Positions 1 to 8,765 of a stretch of DNA of 64,000 nt are shown piece after piece. The stretch is from positions 54,521 through 118,520 of the forward strand of contig NZ_LSHB01000012.1 of NCBI RefSeq assembly GCF_001643375.1, given 5' to 3'. The stretch is from Chryseobacterium sp. FP211-J200. Its GTDB lineage: Bacteria; Bacteroidota; Bacteroidia; Flavobacteriales; Weeksellaceae. The translations under genes were made by a program, and so were the position numbers. Every line of letters begins with the position of its first letter. Positions within the stretch are counted from its first letter, which is position 1. The notes beneath the pieces were generated by a model that saw only the letters and a list, made by a program, of their open reading frames with translations, did not search any database and was not told the DNA's origin.

Positions 1-2
1 CT

Positions 3-899
3 GAGGATTTCAATTCGGACCTTGGTCTCAGAGCATCGTTGGAGGCTATTGAGGATGCTGGTATTGATAAAGAGGAAATCGATTATATCATCTACGCGAC
101 CAATTTTGGCGAAGTAGATGTGGATGGAATTCCTAATTTTATGCCCTCATTGTCAGCTAGATTGAAGAATAAATTGGATATCAAAAACAGATCTTGTGTC
201 AATTATGATATGATCTTCGGATGTCCAGGTTGGGTAGAGTCTCTGATCCTTGCAGATACATTGATAAAAGCTAAAAAGGCAAAAACGATCCTGGTTGTCG
301 GTGGTGAAACTTTGAGTAGAGTAACCGACGAATTCGATAGAAATAAGATGATCTTCGCAGATGGCGCTGGTGCGGTTGTAGTGACGGCAACAGAAGATAC
401 TACAGTTGGCGTTTTGGCGGACAGTACGCTTTGCGATAACGGCGAAGAACTTAATTACCTTGCAAACGGACCAAGTCTGAATCCTGCGTCTAAAGAACCA
501 AGGCAATATATCCAAATGAAAGGGCGCAAGATCTACGAATATGCTTTGAAAAATGTTCCAGACGCCATCAAAGCAACGATAGAAAAAGCGAACCTTGATA
601 TTTCTGACATCACAAAAATATTGATCCACCAAGCCAATGCAAAAATGGATTACGCCATGATCGGCAGGCTTTTCAAATTGTACGGACAAAAGGATTATGA
701 CCACGCGATCTCTCCAATGACGATTCAGGAATTTGGAAATTCTTCTGTGGCAACGGTTCCGACCTTATTTGATCTGATTAGAAAGGGAAAAATGGAAGGT
801 CAGACGTTCATTCCGGGCTCTCACATTCTTTTCACATCCGTTGGGGCGGGAATGAACATCAATTGTGTGATCTACAAATTTCCAGAAGGGAAAATTTAA
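3..899 (+). CDS. 3-oxoacyl-ACP synthase III family protein (5' end outside window)
   Basis: This is a ketoacyl-ACP synthase III (FabH-like) condensing enzyme, the family that joins an acyl-CoA starter to malonyl-ACP or makes related condensations. The reading frame is open from base 3, so the N-terminus lies upstream. All three catalytic residues of the thiolase fold are visible: the nucleophile Cys in FGCPGW (codon at about 222), His in IHQAN (about 627) and Asn in FGNSS (about 738). The C-terminal SVGAGMNINCVIYKF also fits the family. FabH itself usually has ACAGF around the Cys, so GCPGW suggests a paralogue, perhaps for a special starter unit or secondary lipid. The fold is certain; the substrate is unknown. 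A hairpin terminator follows. Confidence 0.88.
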   Translation, partial: EDFNSDLGLRASLEAIEDAGIDKEEIDYIIYATNFGEVDVDGIPNFMPSLSARLKNKLDIKNRSCVNYDMIFGCPGWVESLILADTLIKAKKAKTILVVGGETLSRVTDEFDRNKMIFADGAGAVVVTATEDTTVGVLADSTLCDNGEELNYLANGPSLNPASKEPRQYIQMKGRKIYEYALKNVPDAIKATIEKANLDISDITKILIHQANAKMDYAMIGRLFKLYGQKDYDHAISPMTIQEFGNSSVATVPTLFDLIRKGKMEGQTFIPGSHILFTSVGAGMNINCVIYKFPEGKI

Positions 900-931
900 A
901 GTAAAATCGAAACTTAAACGTTCATTATATC

Positions 932-957
932 AAGGAATAAATTTTTATTCCTTTTTT
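932..957 (+). terminator. Rho-independent terminator after KASIII gene
   Basis: The arms aaggaataaa and tttattcctt form a hairpin followed directly by a T run. It sits 33 bases after the KASIII stop and just before the metallophosphoesterase start. The loop is very short, so the top of the stem probably opens. Confidence 0.6.
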
Positions 958-976
958 GTTTTTTATTAATATTAGT

Positions 977-2182
977 ATGCAAAAGAATATCTTATTTCTT
1001 CTGGGCATTTTTCTTGTGCTGGAAGTTTATGTTTACCAAGCTTTTAAAACAGTTTATACCAATCAGAATGCGAAATTCATCTATTGGGTCCCGACCATTC
1101 TGATCTACGGGTTTTTACTCTATTCCGTTTTCACTTTCAACAGAGGTTCGCACGATTATCTGAGTTTTCAGATCGTGTTTTCAACCATTTTGATCTTTGT
1201 TTTACCGAAAATTCTGGTTGCTGTCTTTCTTTTGGTTGAAGATATCTTTAGGTTGTTCAATTTTGGATACCATTATGTAGCGACAGAGAACCATGATTAT
1301 CCGTCAAGGAGAAAGTTTGTGAGTCTTGTTGGTCTAGGTTCTGCTGCGGTTTTGGCTGGTTTGGTTTTGGACGGCATTGTCTTTGGCAAATACCGTCACA
1401 GGGCAAGAATCGTCAGATTGAAACTGAAAAACTTACCAGCGGCCTTCAAAGATTACAAGATCGTTCAGATCTCGGATGTTCATAGTGGTAGTTTTCAAAA
1501 TCCAAAGCATTTGCAACACGCCATTGATCTGATCAATAAGCAAGACGCTGATCTAATTCTTTTTACCGGCGATATGGTCAATAATTACGCGGATGAGTTC
1601 GTTCCTTTCATAGACTTGTTTTCTCAGATCAAAAGTAGAGATGGGAAGTTTGCTGTTCTGGGAAATCACGATTATGGTGACTATGGCGACTTTAAGACCA
1701 AAGAAGAAAAAGCTTTGAATATTCCTCAGTTGATTGAATATGAAAAGCAGGCAGGTTTTGAGATGTTGAGAAATGAGCATAGAATCATTGAGAAAAATGG
1801 CGAAAAACTATACATTCTAGGCGTAGAGAATTGGGGTATTGCACCGTTTCCACAATTCGGAGACTTGGACAAGGCAACTCAAAATGTGCCTGCGGAAGCT
1901 GCAAAGATCCTGATGTCTCACGACCCTTCGCATTTTGATGCGATTGTGAAAAACCATCCTAAAAACGTCCAACTGACCATCTCTGGACATACGCACGGCA
2001 TGCAGTTCGGAATCGACCTCAAAAACTTCAAATGGTCACCTGTAAAGTATAAGTATCCTAAGTGGGCCGACCTTTACGAAAGCGAAGGGAAATACCTCTA
2101 TGTCAACCGTGGTTTCGGTGTGATAGGCTATCCGGGTAGAGTAGGTGTTTTGCCTGAGATTACTGTTTTTGAGTTAAGCTAA
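977..2182 (+). CDS. Membrane-anchored metallophosphoesterase
   Basis: A 401-residue calcineurin-like phosphoesterase anchored in the inner membrane. The N-terminal third has three hydrophobic helices (about residues 4-24, 31-51 and 66-90) and a fourth around 110-130. The catalytic domain then shows the full metal-binding series: SDVHSG (D-x-H), TGDMVNN, GNHDYGD, MSHDP and SGHTHG. This matches the YaeI/UDP-2,3-diacylglucosamine-hydrolase-like group, but the substrate cannot be told. The ATG at 977 was chosen because the only upstream in-frame start is a TTG inside the preceding terminator's T run. A strong terminator follows. Confidence 0.85.
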   Translation: MQKNILFLLGIFLVLEVYVYQAFKTVYTNQNAKFIYWVPTILIYGFLLYSVFTFNRGSHDYLSFQIVFSTILIFVLPKILVAVFLLVEDIFRLFNFGYHYVATENHDYPSRRKFVSLVGLGSAAVLAGLVLDGIVFGKYRHRARIVRLKLKNLPAAFKDYKIVQISDVHSGSFQNPKHLQHAIDLINKQDADLILFTGDMVNNYADEFVPFIDLFSQIKSRDGKFAVLGNHDYGDYGDFKTKEEKALNIPQLIEYEKQAGFEMLRNEHRIIEKNGEKLYILGVENWGIAPFPQFGDLDKATQNVPAEAAKILMSHDPSHFDAIVKNHPKNVQLTISGHTHGMQFGIDLKNFKWSPVKYKYPKWADLYESEGKYLYVNRGFGVIGYPGRVGVLPEITVFELS

Positions 2183-2207
2183 ATTAATTTATCTTTTTAA
2201 TAAAAAT

Positions 2208-2244
2208 AAAGCCTGTTTATCAAACAAATGATAACAGGCTTTTC
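2208..2244 (+). terminator. Rho-independent terminator
   Basis: The arms aaagcctgtt and aacaggcttt form a 10-bp stem followed by TT. It lies 26 bases after the metallophosphoesterase stop. Confidence 0.8.
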
Positions 2245-2260
2245 TATATGATTTCTATAG

Positions 2261-2282
2261 GGTCTCTATACGGTCTCCATAC
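2261..2282. repeat. Tandem 11-bp duplication
   Basis: GGTCTCTATAC is followed at once by GGTCTCCATAC, 10 of 11 bases identical. It lies in the 247-base gap between two convergent genes. No function is evident. Confidence 0.5.
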
Positions 2283-2429
2283 GCTGACGATATACCTTTA
2301 GGATTACGATTAATTAAATAAAATAAAGCTTTTTTTGCTTACTTAAAAATCAACTACTGTGGTATAATTGCAGCTTTAAATCTGAATTTTAAAGAATTAT
2401 TATCACTTTATAACATTCTGGTAGAAGCT

Positions 2430-3182
2430 TTAGAACAAATAATCCTTCATCCTGGAAACGGCAATTTCGTGCTCGTCTATAAACTGGAACAGGTCTTCAA
2501 GTCGGTCTTCAAAACTTCTACTAAGATTGATCTTTTTATAAAATGGTATAATAAATGGCAGTTTATCCTTGCTGAAAAGTTGCCAGGCGTTTGCGTAGAT
2601 CATCACGTATTCGTTGGATTTCAGACTTTCCAAAAGCATGCTTTCGTAATACTTCATCGGCGTCACCTGGAGCACATAATCATTGAACGGAAGTTGCGAG
2701 TAAGGCGACTGACTTTCCGGCACGATCGTCAAATCATTTTCGGTGTAGATCTCTGTTTTCGCAGTGAGCTTTCTCCAAAGAAAATCGATCTTGGAATCCT
2801 CGATATTCGAGACGTAAATGAAGTCCATTTTCTTGATCTCAGGGTAGGGAAGGCGATGTGATTTTTGTCTCAATCCTTTGATCGGTTTGTCCAAAATCTG
2901 CTCCAGATCTTGCTTGGTTTTGGTAACCATTTTGGTGTCGGAATTGACATTGTAAAGTGCAATCTCGTGACCAGAAAGTGAAAGGTTTTTTAGTAGTTTT
3001 TGGAGTTGCTCGGCAATGGAAACTTCAACAAAGAATGTGGCCTTATACTCGTGTAGCTCCAATAACAAAAAGATGATTCTGGTATTTTCTTCGATAGACG
3101 ATATCAATTGATGCTCAGAAAATTTGTTGTTTTTTTCTCTGCCCTTTTCCGAAATCGCTATGTTGAATGTTAGTAAAATCAC
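2430..3182 (-). CDS. Polysaccharide deacetylase-like protein, catalytic motifs degenerate
   Basis: This 250-residue protein has the layout of a NodB-type polysaccharide deacetylase: an opening ILLTF strand, a middle KATFFVEVS...GHEIA block and a GLRQKSHRLP block. The catalytic residues look lost. The Asp of TFDD is replaced in LTFNIAIS, and the His-x-x-x-His metal site that should follow GHEIA reads ALYNVNSD. It may be a non-catalytic sugar-binding relative. No signal peptide is visible, so it is probably cytoplasmic. The start is a GTG; no better ATG lies nearby. The family call rests on the two short blocks and general length. Confidence 0.6.
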   Translation of the reverse strand: MILLTFNIAISEKGREKNNKFSEHQLISSIEENTRIIFLLLELHEYKATFFVEVSIAEQLQKLLKNLSLSGHEIALYNVNSDTKMVTKTKQDLEQILDKPIKGLRQKSHRLPYPEIKKMDFIYVSNIEDSKIDFLWRKLTAKTEIYTENDLTIVPESQSPYSQLPFNDYVLQVTPMKYYESMLLESLKSNEYVMIYANAWQLFSKDKLPFIIPFYKKINLSRSFEDRLEDLFQFIDEHEIAVSRMKDYLF

Positions 3183-3268
3183 TTAAAGTTAAATTTTAAT
3201 TTTATTTATAAATATTTAAAAATCAAATGTTAAAACTGTTATAGCTTAAATTGATGATTTAGATTTTT

Positions 3269-4231
3269 CTATTTCCCTAATTTCTTCTTCAGGTTATTTA
3301 TCATATCTATAGACATGGATGAAATGTCAAACTTGTAATCTAATCCCCAATCCTGTTTAGCAGCAGAATCATCAATACTTGCAGGCCAAGAATCTGCAAT
3401 GGCCTGACGAAAATCGGGCTCGTATTTTATCTCGAAATCAGGGATTGTTTTTTTGATCTCAGCGGCCAATTCTGAAGGCGTAAATCTCATCCCGCCCAGG
3501 TTGTAAGAGTAACGGATTTTCACCTGTTCTTTTGGAGCGGTCATTAGCTTGATCGTTGCATCGATCGCATCGTTCATATAGAGCATTGGCATCGCCGTAT
3601 CTTCCTTGATGAAGCTCGTGTATTTTGCATTTTCAACGGCCTCATAAAAAATCTCGACAGCGTAATCAGTAGTTCCTCCACCTGCTGGCGCTTTCCAAGA
3701 AATAAGACCCGGATAACGGATACTTCTGATGTCAACACCGTACTTTTTGAAGTAATATTCACACCATTTTTCACCAGCCATTTTGGAGATTCCGTAAACC
3801 GTTGTTGGGTTCAGTACCACTTCTTGTCCCACGTTTTCTTTCGGAATTCCTTTTCCGAATACGGCGATGGAACTTGGCCAGAATATCTTTTTCAGCTTTC
3901 CTTCTTTTGCCAATTCGCAAAGGTGGATCAATGGGTCCAGGTTCAGTTTCCAGGCGAAGAGCGGTTGTTTTTCCGAGGTTCCGGACAGTAAAGACGCCAG
4001 GTGATAGACAGTTGTGATGTTGTGTTCTTTGATCACTTCTGTAACGGCTTGGAAATTAGTAACATCTAGTCTCTCGTAATAGCCAGCTTCTGTAATGCCC
4101 TCTTTCCATTTCTCAAGTCCGGATGCGATGACGTTTTCTTTACCGTACATTTCACATAATCTGACCGTGAGTTCTGTTCCTATCTGCCCTAGTGCGCCCG
4201 TGATGAGGATTTTTTCTTGTGGTGTTTCCAT
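3269..4231 (-). CDS. tdh: L-threonine 3-dehydrogenase, short-chain (epimerase-like) type
   Basis: A 320-residue extended short-chain dehydrogenase that oxidises L-threonine to 2-amino-3-ketobutyrate with NAD. The Rossmann motif TGALGQIG is near the N-terminus, and the catalytic Y-x-x-x-K is in TVYGISKMAGEKW. The blocks YHLASLLSG, RYPGLISWKAPAGGGTTDYA and MPMLYMNDAIDA match the UDP-galactose-epimerase-like threonine dehydrogenases known from Flavobacterium and Cytophaga rather than the zinc-dependent type. A well-formed promoter lies upstream. The two PLP enzymes at 20.6-23.0 kb are not close enough to suggest a shared operon. Confidence 0.88.
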   Translation of the reverse strand: METPQEKILITGALGQIGTELTVRLCEMYGKENVIASGLEKWKEGITEAGYYERLDVTNFQAVTEVIKEHNITTVYHLASLLSGTSEKQPLFAWKLNLDPLIHLCELAKEGKLKKIFWPSSIAVFGKGIPKENVGQEVVLNPTTVYGISKMAGEKWCEYYFKKYGVDIRSIRYPGLISWKAPAGGGTTDYAVEIFYEAVENAKYTSFIKEDTAMPMLYMNDAIDATIKLMTAPKEQVKIRYSYNLGGMRFTPSELAAEIKKTIPDFEIKYEPDFRQAIADSWPASIDDSAAKQDWGLDYKFDISSMSIDMINNLKKKLGK

Positions 4232-4251
4232 TTTTTACTTTTATTGATTCG

Positions 4252-4283
4252 CAAATCTAATTAATTTAAATAGTTGAGTACAA
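4252..4283 (-). promoter_or_regulatory. Bacteroidota-type promoter for tdh
   Basis: Read on the minus strand this is TTG, a 21-base spacer, then TAGATTTG, an exact match to TTG-N17-23-TAnnTTTG. It ends 21 bases before the tdh start codon. Confidence 0.65.
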
Positions 4284-4417
4284 TTTTTCAACTGCAAAAG
4301 ATTCCCGTAGTTCGAGTTGTTAAAATAAAACAGTTGAAATACTTTGTGAGATTGCGGTATTAGTTTAATTTTATGTTCAGAAAGACTTACAATTTCAGTT
4401 CCAAAATATCATATCCT

Positions 4418-5251
4418 ATGAAAACGAATTCCATAATCAATACCAATGAACTTTATCAAATTTCTAATCAATCGAATCTAAGGATCTTTGATGTGCGAAC
4501 TGGTCCGAATGCTAAAGAAGAATATCAGAAAAAGCATTTGAAGAATGCTGTATTTGTAGATTTGAATCATCATCTGGCCGAAATTGATGATCCGAAAGAT
4601 GGTGGTCGACATCCGCTTCCGAAGTTTGGGTATTTCATAAAAACCTTAGGGAGATTGGGAATCGACAAGGATTCTGATGTTGTGATCTACGATGATAAGA
4701 ATGGTGCGAATGCTGGCGCGAGATTTTGGTGGATGCTGAAGGCGGCTGGTCATAAAAAGGTTCGTGTCCTGAATGGCGGTTTACAATTTGCAGAAAGTCA
4801 AGATTATCCTTTAGCCTCCGGCGATGAGAGTTATCCAGAAACCGAATATATTTCTGAAGTCCATGATTGGCAATTGCCTCAAGTTTGGATCGACGATGTG
4901 AAGGGCGCAGCAGAAAATCCTGAATACTTGATTGTTGATGTCCGCGAATCTCAGCGTTACAAAGGAATCACCGAGCCAATTGATCTGGTTGCGGGACATA
5001 TTCCCAGCGCAGAGAATTTTCCATTTTCTGATAACTTGGATGAGAATGGTTTATTCAAATCGCCAGAAATCCTTAATGAAAAATATACTGAGTTCTTTAA
5101 GAATAGAGATTCCAACAAAATCATTTTCCATTGTGGAAGCGGCGTTACAGCTTGTCATTCGCTCTTAGCTTTGGATTACGCTGGTTTTGAACTGCCAAAT
5201 CTATATGTTGGGAGCTGGAGCGAGTGGAGCAGGAATTTTGATGTTAGGTAA
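4418..5251 (+). CDS. Sulfurtransferase, two rhodanese domains (3-mercaptopyruvate type)
   Basis: A 277-residue tandem-rhodanese enzyme that moves sulfane sulfur to a thiol or cyanide. The first domain (about residues 5-125) has RIFDVR-like and GGRHPLP blocks; the second carries the active-site Cys in FHCGSGVTACHS, the CG(S/T)GVTA loop typical of 3-mercaptopyruvate rather than thiosulfate sulfurtransferases. An upstream ATG at 4373 would add 15 residues, but the ATG at 4418 gives the usual family N-terminus. The 9-base arms tttcaactg (4286-4294) and cagttgaaa (4331-4339) upstream could be an operator; this is a guess. It is divergent from tdh. Confidence 0.85.
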   Translation: MKTNSIINTNELYQISNQSNLRIFDVRTGPNAKEEYQKKHLKNAVFVDLNHHLAEIDDPKDGGRHPLPKFGYFIKTLGRLGIDKDSDVVIYDDKNGANAGARFWWMLKAAGHKKVRVLNGGLQFAESQDYPLASGDESYPETEYISEVHDWQLPQVWIDDVKGAAENPEYLIVDVRESQRYKGITEPIDLVAGHIPSAENFPFSDNLDENGLFKSPEILNEKYTEFFKNRDSNKIIFHCGSGVTACHSLLALDYAGFELPNLYVGSWSEWSRNFDVR

Positions 5252-5357
5252 AATCGTAGAATTGTGAAATCGTTTATTCGACAAACAATAAAATCGGAAA
5301 ATCAACAGTTTTACAAATCATCAAATTAACGATTTAACGGATTAACAACTCAACCAA

Positions 5358-8300
5358 TTAAAAACTCGCTCTGATCTGCATACTTCCAATGTGGATCGTT
5401 CTTTCGCCGGAGTTTCTGCCTTCGTAATTCACATTCAGTTGGATGAATGAGTTGATGGCTTGTTGAATGAATAGCGACCAAACCTGGTTTTTCCCAACTT
5501 TCAAACCTTCCAACATTTGATTTCCGACGATGCTGAAATTATTCCCGGTAAAGTCATTATTAATGAAAGAAAAATTCGCTCGCACGGACGTTTTGACCTT
5601 TTCCCACTGAAGCGTTCCGGAGATTTCGTAAGTTTTCAACAACTCTTCACCATCGGTTCTTTTCTTTTGACGAAGCGCGCCGAAAAGCTCTGTCTGTAAG
5701 CTTTCGGACAGTTTGTAGGTCGCTTTCGGTTTCGTTTCCCAGTTTTGAAGGAGATAATTTCGCGAATCGTAAACCTGCGAACTATTGGTCACATTTTGAA
5801 TCGAGTTTTCCCAATCTGTTCGGAAAGATTTGGTGAAGGAATAGCCGACATTCAGGAAGTGTGATCTTTGACCGTGTGCTTCATTACTGAAATTGGCGTT
5901 GACCAGATTGTCATTGTCTGTGTAGCGGTAACTCCCGTTCCAACCAGATTTGTCATTAGAATTGAGTAGAGCCGATGCTAAAATATTCTGTGTTCTCAAC
6001 AATTGGTCGGTCTCTTTTTTGAATGGATTCCACACCAGAACCTGATCACTTTTAAGATAAGAATTCTGTGAAAGCAATGAGAGATTGAAGTTCCAACGTT
6101 TCAGGAATTCGTTTTGAGAACTGATGATAACCGATGGGTTCACGAATAAGGCAAGCTGAAGCTTGTTTTTGTTAGAAGCCAGGTAATTCACACTATTAGT
6201 ATAAACCCGGATGTATTGCGCCAGATCGGCGTATTCTGCCGCTTCAAACTCGTCGAGTTGCTGGATGCCGTCATTGTTGTAATCGGTCCATTTGTAAACG
6301 CCTTGTCCGTCTGTCACTTTGATGTACTGGAATTCGCGCTGCGCCTCCTGACCATTTCCAAGTTCATAGAAAAATTGCAGGCGCATTCCGTTTTTGAAAA
6401 GCTGCTGGTTGTACAAGATATTCCCCACCACAAAATCCTGATTTTGGTCATTTGCCAAACTCTTGTCCTCGTAGAAGAACTTTCTGTAATGGAACAATGT
6501 GGACAATTGCGTCTTTTCGGTCTTGATGATCTGACTTTCTGCCATGATCCCGACAATGTTGTTCATCTTTTGAAGGCGGTTATCCTGTACAGAGTCGTTG
6601 CTTCGGAAATACAGTTTGGTCAATAATTTGGTTCTGGCTGAGTCAGCGATCTTTTTCTGGATGAACAATTCCTTCCAACTGAAACTTGTCAAATCCAAAG
6701 TCTGGGTCGTGTTGTATTTTTTCTCGTTGTGTTCCATAGCTCCGCCCAACATCCAGCTGCCTTTTTTACCAGCTAATTCTGTAGAAACTGTACCACGGAC
6801 GAAGGTGGTGTTTAGGTCTGTCGATTTGGTGTCAAGGTATGAAACTGCCGCGAGATTGTTGAATCTTCCAATTTTCCATACAGCATCCAGATCGTTTTTG
6901 ATTCCTTTGTAAGAGTCGGTTTCCTCAAGATAATTGATCTTGTAATTGATCTTGGAAGTTTTATTGAAGTCATTAAGGAAAGAAAAGATGAATCGGTTTT
7001 GCGTGATCTGATTGAACTCATTGGTCAAATTGAAATCACGCCAGAAGTCTACATTATTGATCCTGTCCAGAATGTGGAAATTCTTTTGGATCACTTGATA
7101 TTCCACCATTGGTGTTCCGGTCCAAGTGTTTTTTCGGAAAGTTTTGTTGGCGTAGATCCTTGCGGCGTAACCAATGTTCTGGTCATTGTCCCTCGAAGAA
7201 AATGCATTGAGGTCATAATTGCTTAAGGAAACATCTGTCCCGACGACGCCTTCGTTCAAAGCATATTCTACGTTGGCGGAATAAACCTGAGACTTTTCTG
7301 GTGCCGGCAATTTCCGAACAGCAAGATAATCACCTAAGCCAGTTCCCATATATTGGAAAACCCTACCATTGTTGGTGGTCTGCTGCAATTGATAGTCACC
7401 TTTGCCACTACCAAAATAGGTGAATGAAACCTGATAGAGCACCTCGGTTTGATTCGTTGAAAATTCATAGTAGAAAGAATCGCCCGAGAACACCTTTTTG
7501 TAAAGGATCTTGTTGACATCATATTCTGTTTCTATGCCAGAAGGTGAGAACATCAAAGTCGGGTCGTTTCCTGCATTCACGAGTTGAAGTTGATCCTCTT
7601 CGCTAAGGTTAAGCGAAAGTGGTGCGTTCTTGTTGTCATTCTCCATAAACCAACTGAAGCCTGCTTTCAGTCTTTCTCGCTGATGTTTGATGTTTCCCGT
7701 AATCAGGAATCTGGTGTAATTTCTGTTTGTATAATTATAGGAAACGTTGATGAAGTTTTGTTTGTATATCGGTCGGAAACTGGTGAATGTGATTTCGCCA
7801 GTATTATAATTAACGACATAATCCTGATTTTCGCCACGCTTCATCAAAACGCCATCGATGAAAACCTGCTCAGAACCAGAGATGATCGTGATAAATAGTT
7901 CTCCGTTTTTTCCGGTCAATCGATAAGGGCCTTGGTTTCCCTCGATTCCCTGGAAGCGCATCCGGAAAAACTCACTTCGCGCAACGCCACCTGAAACGTC
8001 GACAGAGGTTTTGTTGCCATTCTTTTCCCAAGCTGTGAGAAACTGCAATCCCATACTTCTTCTCTGGTAACGACCGAAATAGGTGGTCTCATCATTCAGA
8101 TCAAGATGTCCGGCTCTTATGATGCTGTGGTTTTTGATATTGAGCTGAAGGTAGATCTTATCGAATTCCTGCAAAGTCTGCGTGTAACCATCTGCTTGAA
8201 CCGGAAGGTTGTGGTCCGAAATAGAAGCCAGGATCGAAACATCAGGACTTAGCTTTCCAGAGATCTGCATATCCATAGAACTTTGGACAGAAGAACCTTG

Positions 8301-8600
8301 GTTATTTCCGAAGGTGATTCCTCTAATGATCGATCCTTTGGAATTGAGTTCTCCAAGGATTCTTTTCTTATCATTTTTTACGAGCACTTCTTCATCATAA
8401 ATCACTTTATTTTGTTTTTTTACGAAGTCAAGCGTGTCTTTGGTGAAAAAATACTGGTTGATCTTTGAAATGAGAATACTGTCTTTTTTAAGGGAATCTT
8501 GGGGGATATTCGGGTTCTTCCAACTGAAAATCTGTGCGTTAAAGAGATTTAACGCAAAAAAAACCAATGTTAACAGAAAAATTTTATTTATCTTAGCCAC
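5358..8600 (-). CDS. Very large outer-membrane beta-barrel-type protein, SprA-like segment
   Basis: A 1080-residue protein with a signal peptide ending LFNAQ and no family I can name firmly. Most of the length is alternating polar/aromatic strands, and it ends in RASF, a C-terminal Phe typical of outer-membrane barrels. Around residues 235-285 it has G-PYRL-G-NGE...VFIDGVLMKRGENQDY...YNTGEITF, which resembles the repeated segment of SprA-class T9SS translocon proteins. Residues near 120-170 (KLSPDVSILASISD) also recall SprA. It is about half the size of SprA, so it may be a smaller relative. It is transcribed divergently from the T9SS cargo genes at 8.7-10.4 kb. Localisation is well supported; the role is not. 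Confidence 0.6.
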   Translation of the reverse strand: MAKINKIFLLTLVFFALNLFNAQIFSWKNPNIPQDSLKKDSILISKINQYFFTKDTLDFVKKQNKVIYDEEVLVKNDKKRILGELNSKGSIIRGITFGNNQGSSVQSSMDMQISGKLSPDVSILASISDHNLPVQADGYTQTLQEFDKIYLQLNIKNHSIIRAGHLDLNDETTYFGRYQRRSMGLQFLTAWEKNGNKTSVDVSGGVARSEFFRMRFQGIEGNQGPYRLTGKNGELFITIISGSEQVFIDGVLMKRGENQDYVVNYNTGEITFTSFRPIYKQNFINVSYNYTNRNYTRFLITGNIKHQRERLKAGFSWFMENDNKNAPLSLNLSEEDQLQLVNAGNDPTLMFSPSGIETEYDVNKILYKKVFSGDSFYYEFSTNQTEVLYQVSFTYFGSGKGDYQLQQTTNNGRVFQYMGTGLGDYLAVRKLPAPEKSQVYSANVEYALNEGVVGTDVSLSNYDLNAFSSRDNDQNIGYAARIYANKTFRKNTWTGTPMVEYQVIQKNFHILDRINNVDFWRDFNLTNEFNQITQNRFIFSFLNDFNKTSKINYKINYLEETDSYKGIKNDLDAVWKIGRFNNLAAVSYLDTKSTDLNTTFVRGTVSTELAGKKGSWMLGGAMEHNEKKYNTTQTLDLTSFSWKELFIQKKIADSARTKLLTKLYFRSNDSVQDNRLQKMNNIVGIMAESQIIKTEKTQLSTLFHYRKFFYEDKSLANDQNQDFVVGNILYNQQLFKNGMRLQFFYELGNGQEAQREFQYIKVTDGQGVYKWTDYNNDGIQQLDEFEAAEYADLAQYIRVYTNSVNYLASNKNKLQLALFVNPSVIISSQNEFLKRWNFNLSLLSQNSYLKSDQVLVWNPFKKETDQLLRTQNILASALLNSNDKSGWNGSYRYTDNDNLVNANFSNEAHGQRSHFLNVGYSFTKSFRTDWENSIQNVTNSSQVYDSRNYLLQNWETKPKATYKLSESLQTELFGALRQKKRTDGEELLKTYEISGTLQWEKVKTSVRANFSFINNDFTGNNFSIVGNQMLEGLKVGKNQVWSLFIQQAINSFIQLNVNYEGRNSGERTIHIGSMQIRASF

Positions 8601-8685
8601 CCTTTTGTCATGATGTGTAAAAGTACTAATAATAGGCGTTGAAACGAATTAACAATTATTTAAAACGGGAAACGACCTCTTAAAA

Positions 8686-8714
8686 TTGTAGTTAGCATTA
8701 AAATTTTATATTTG
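8686..8714 (+). promoter_or_regulatory. Strong Bacteroidota-type promoter for T9SS cargo gene
   Basis: TTG, an 18-base spacer and TATATTTG match the TTG-N-TAnnTTTG consensus at every fixed position. It lies 51 bases before the ATG, leaving a leader of about 45 bases rich in A. Confidence 0.75.
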
Positions 8715-8765
8715 CCACAGACAAAACGAAACAATAAAACAATAACAATTTTAAATTTTTATATT

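Noticed and set aside
2284..2429. Terminator near aaagctttttttgctt for the deacetylase-like gene
   Set aside because: The stem would be only 4 bp; not enough to support.
5252..5357. Direct-repeat-like A/T sequence (aacgatttaacggattaacaa) between rhodanese and outer-membrane genes
   Set aside because: Only short near-matches with no fixed period; it does not rise above what low-GC DNA gives.
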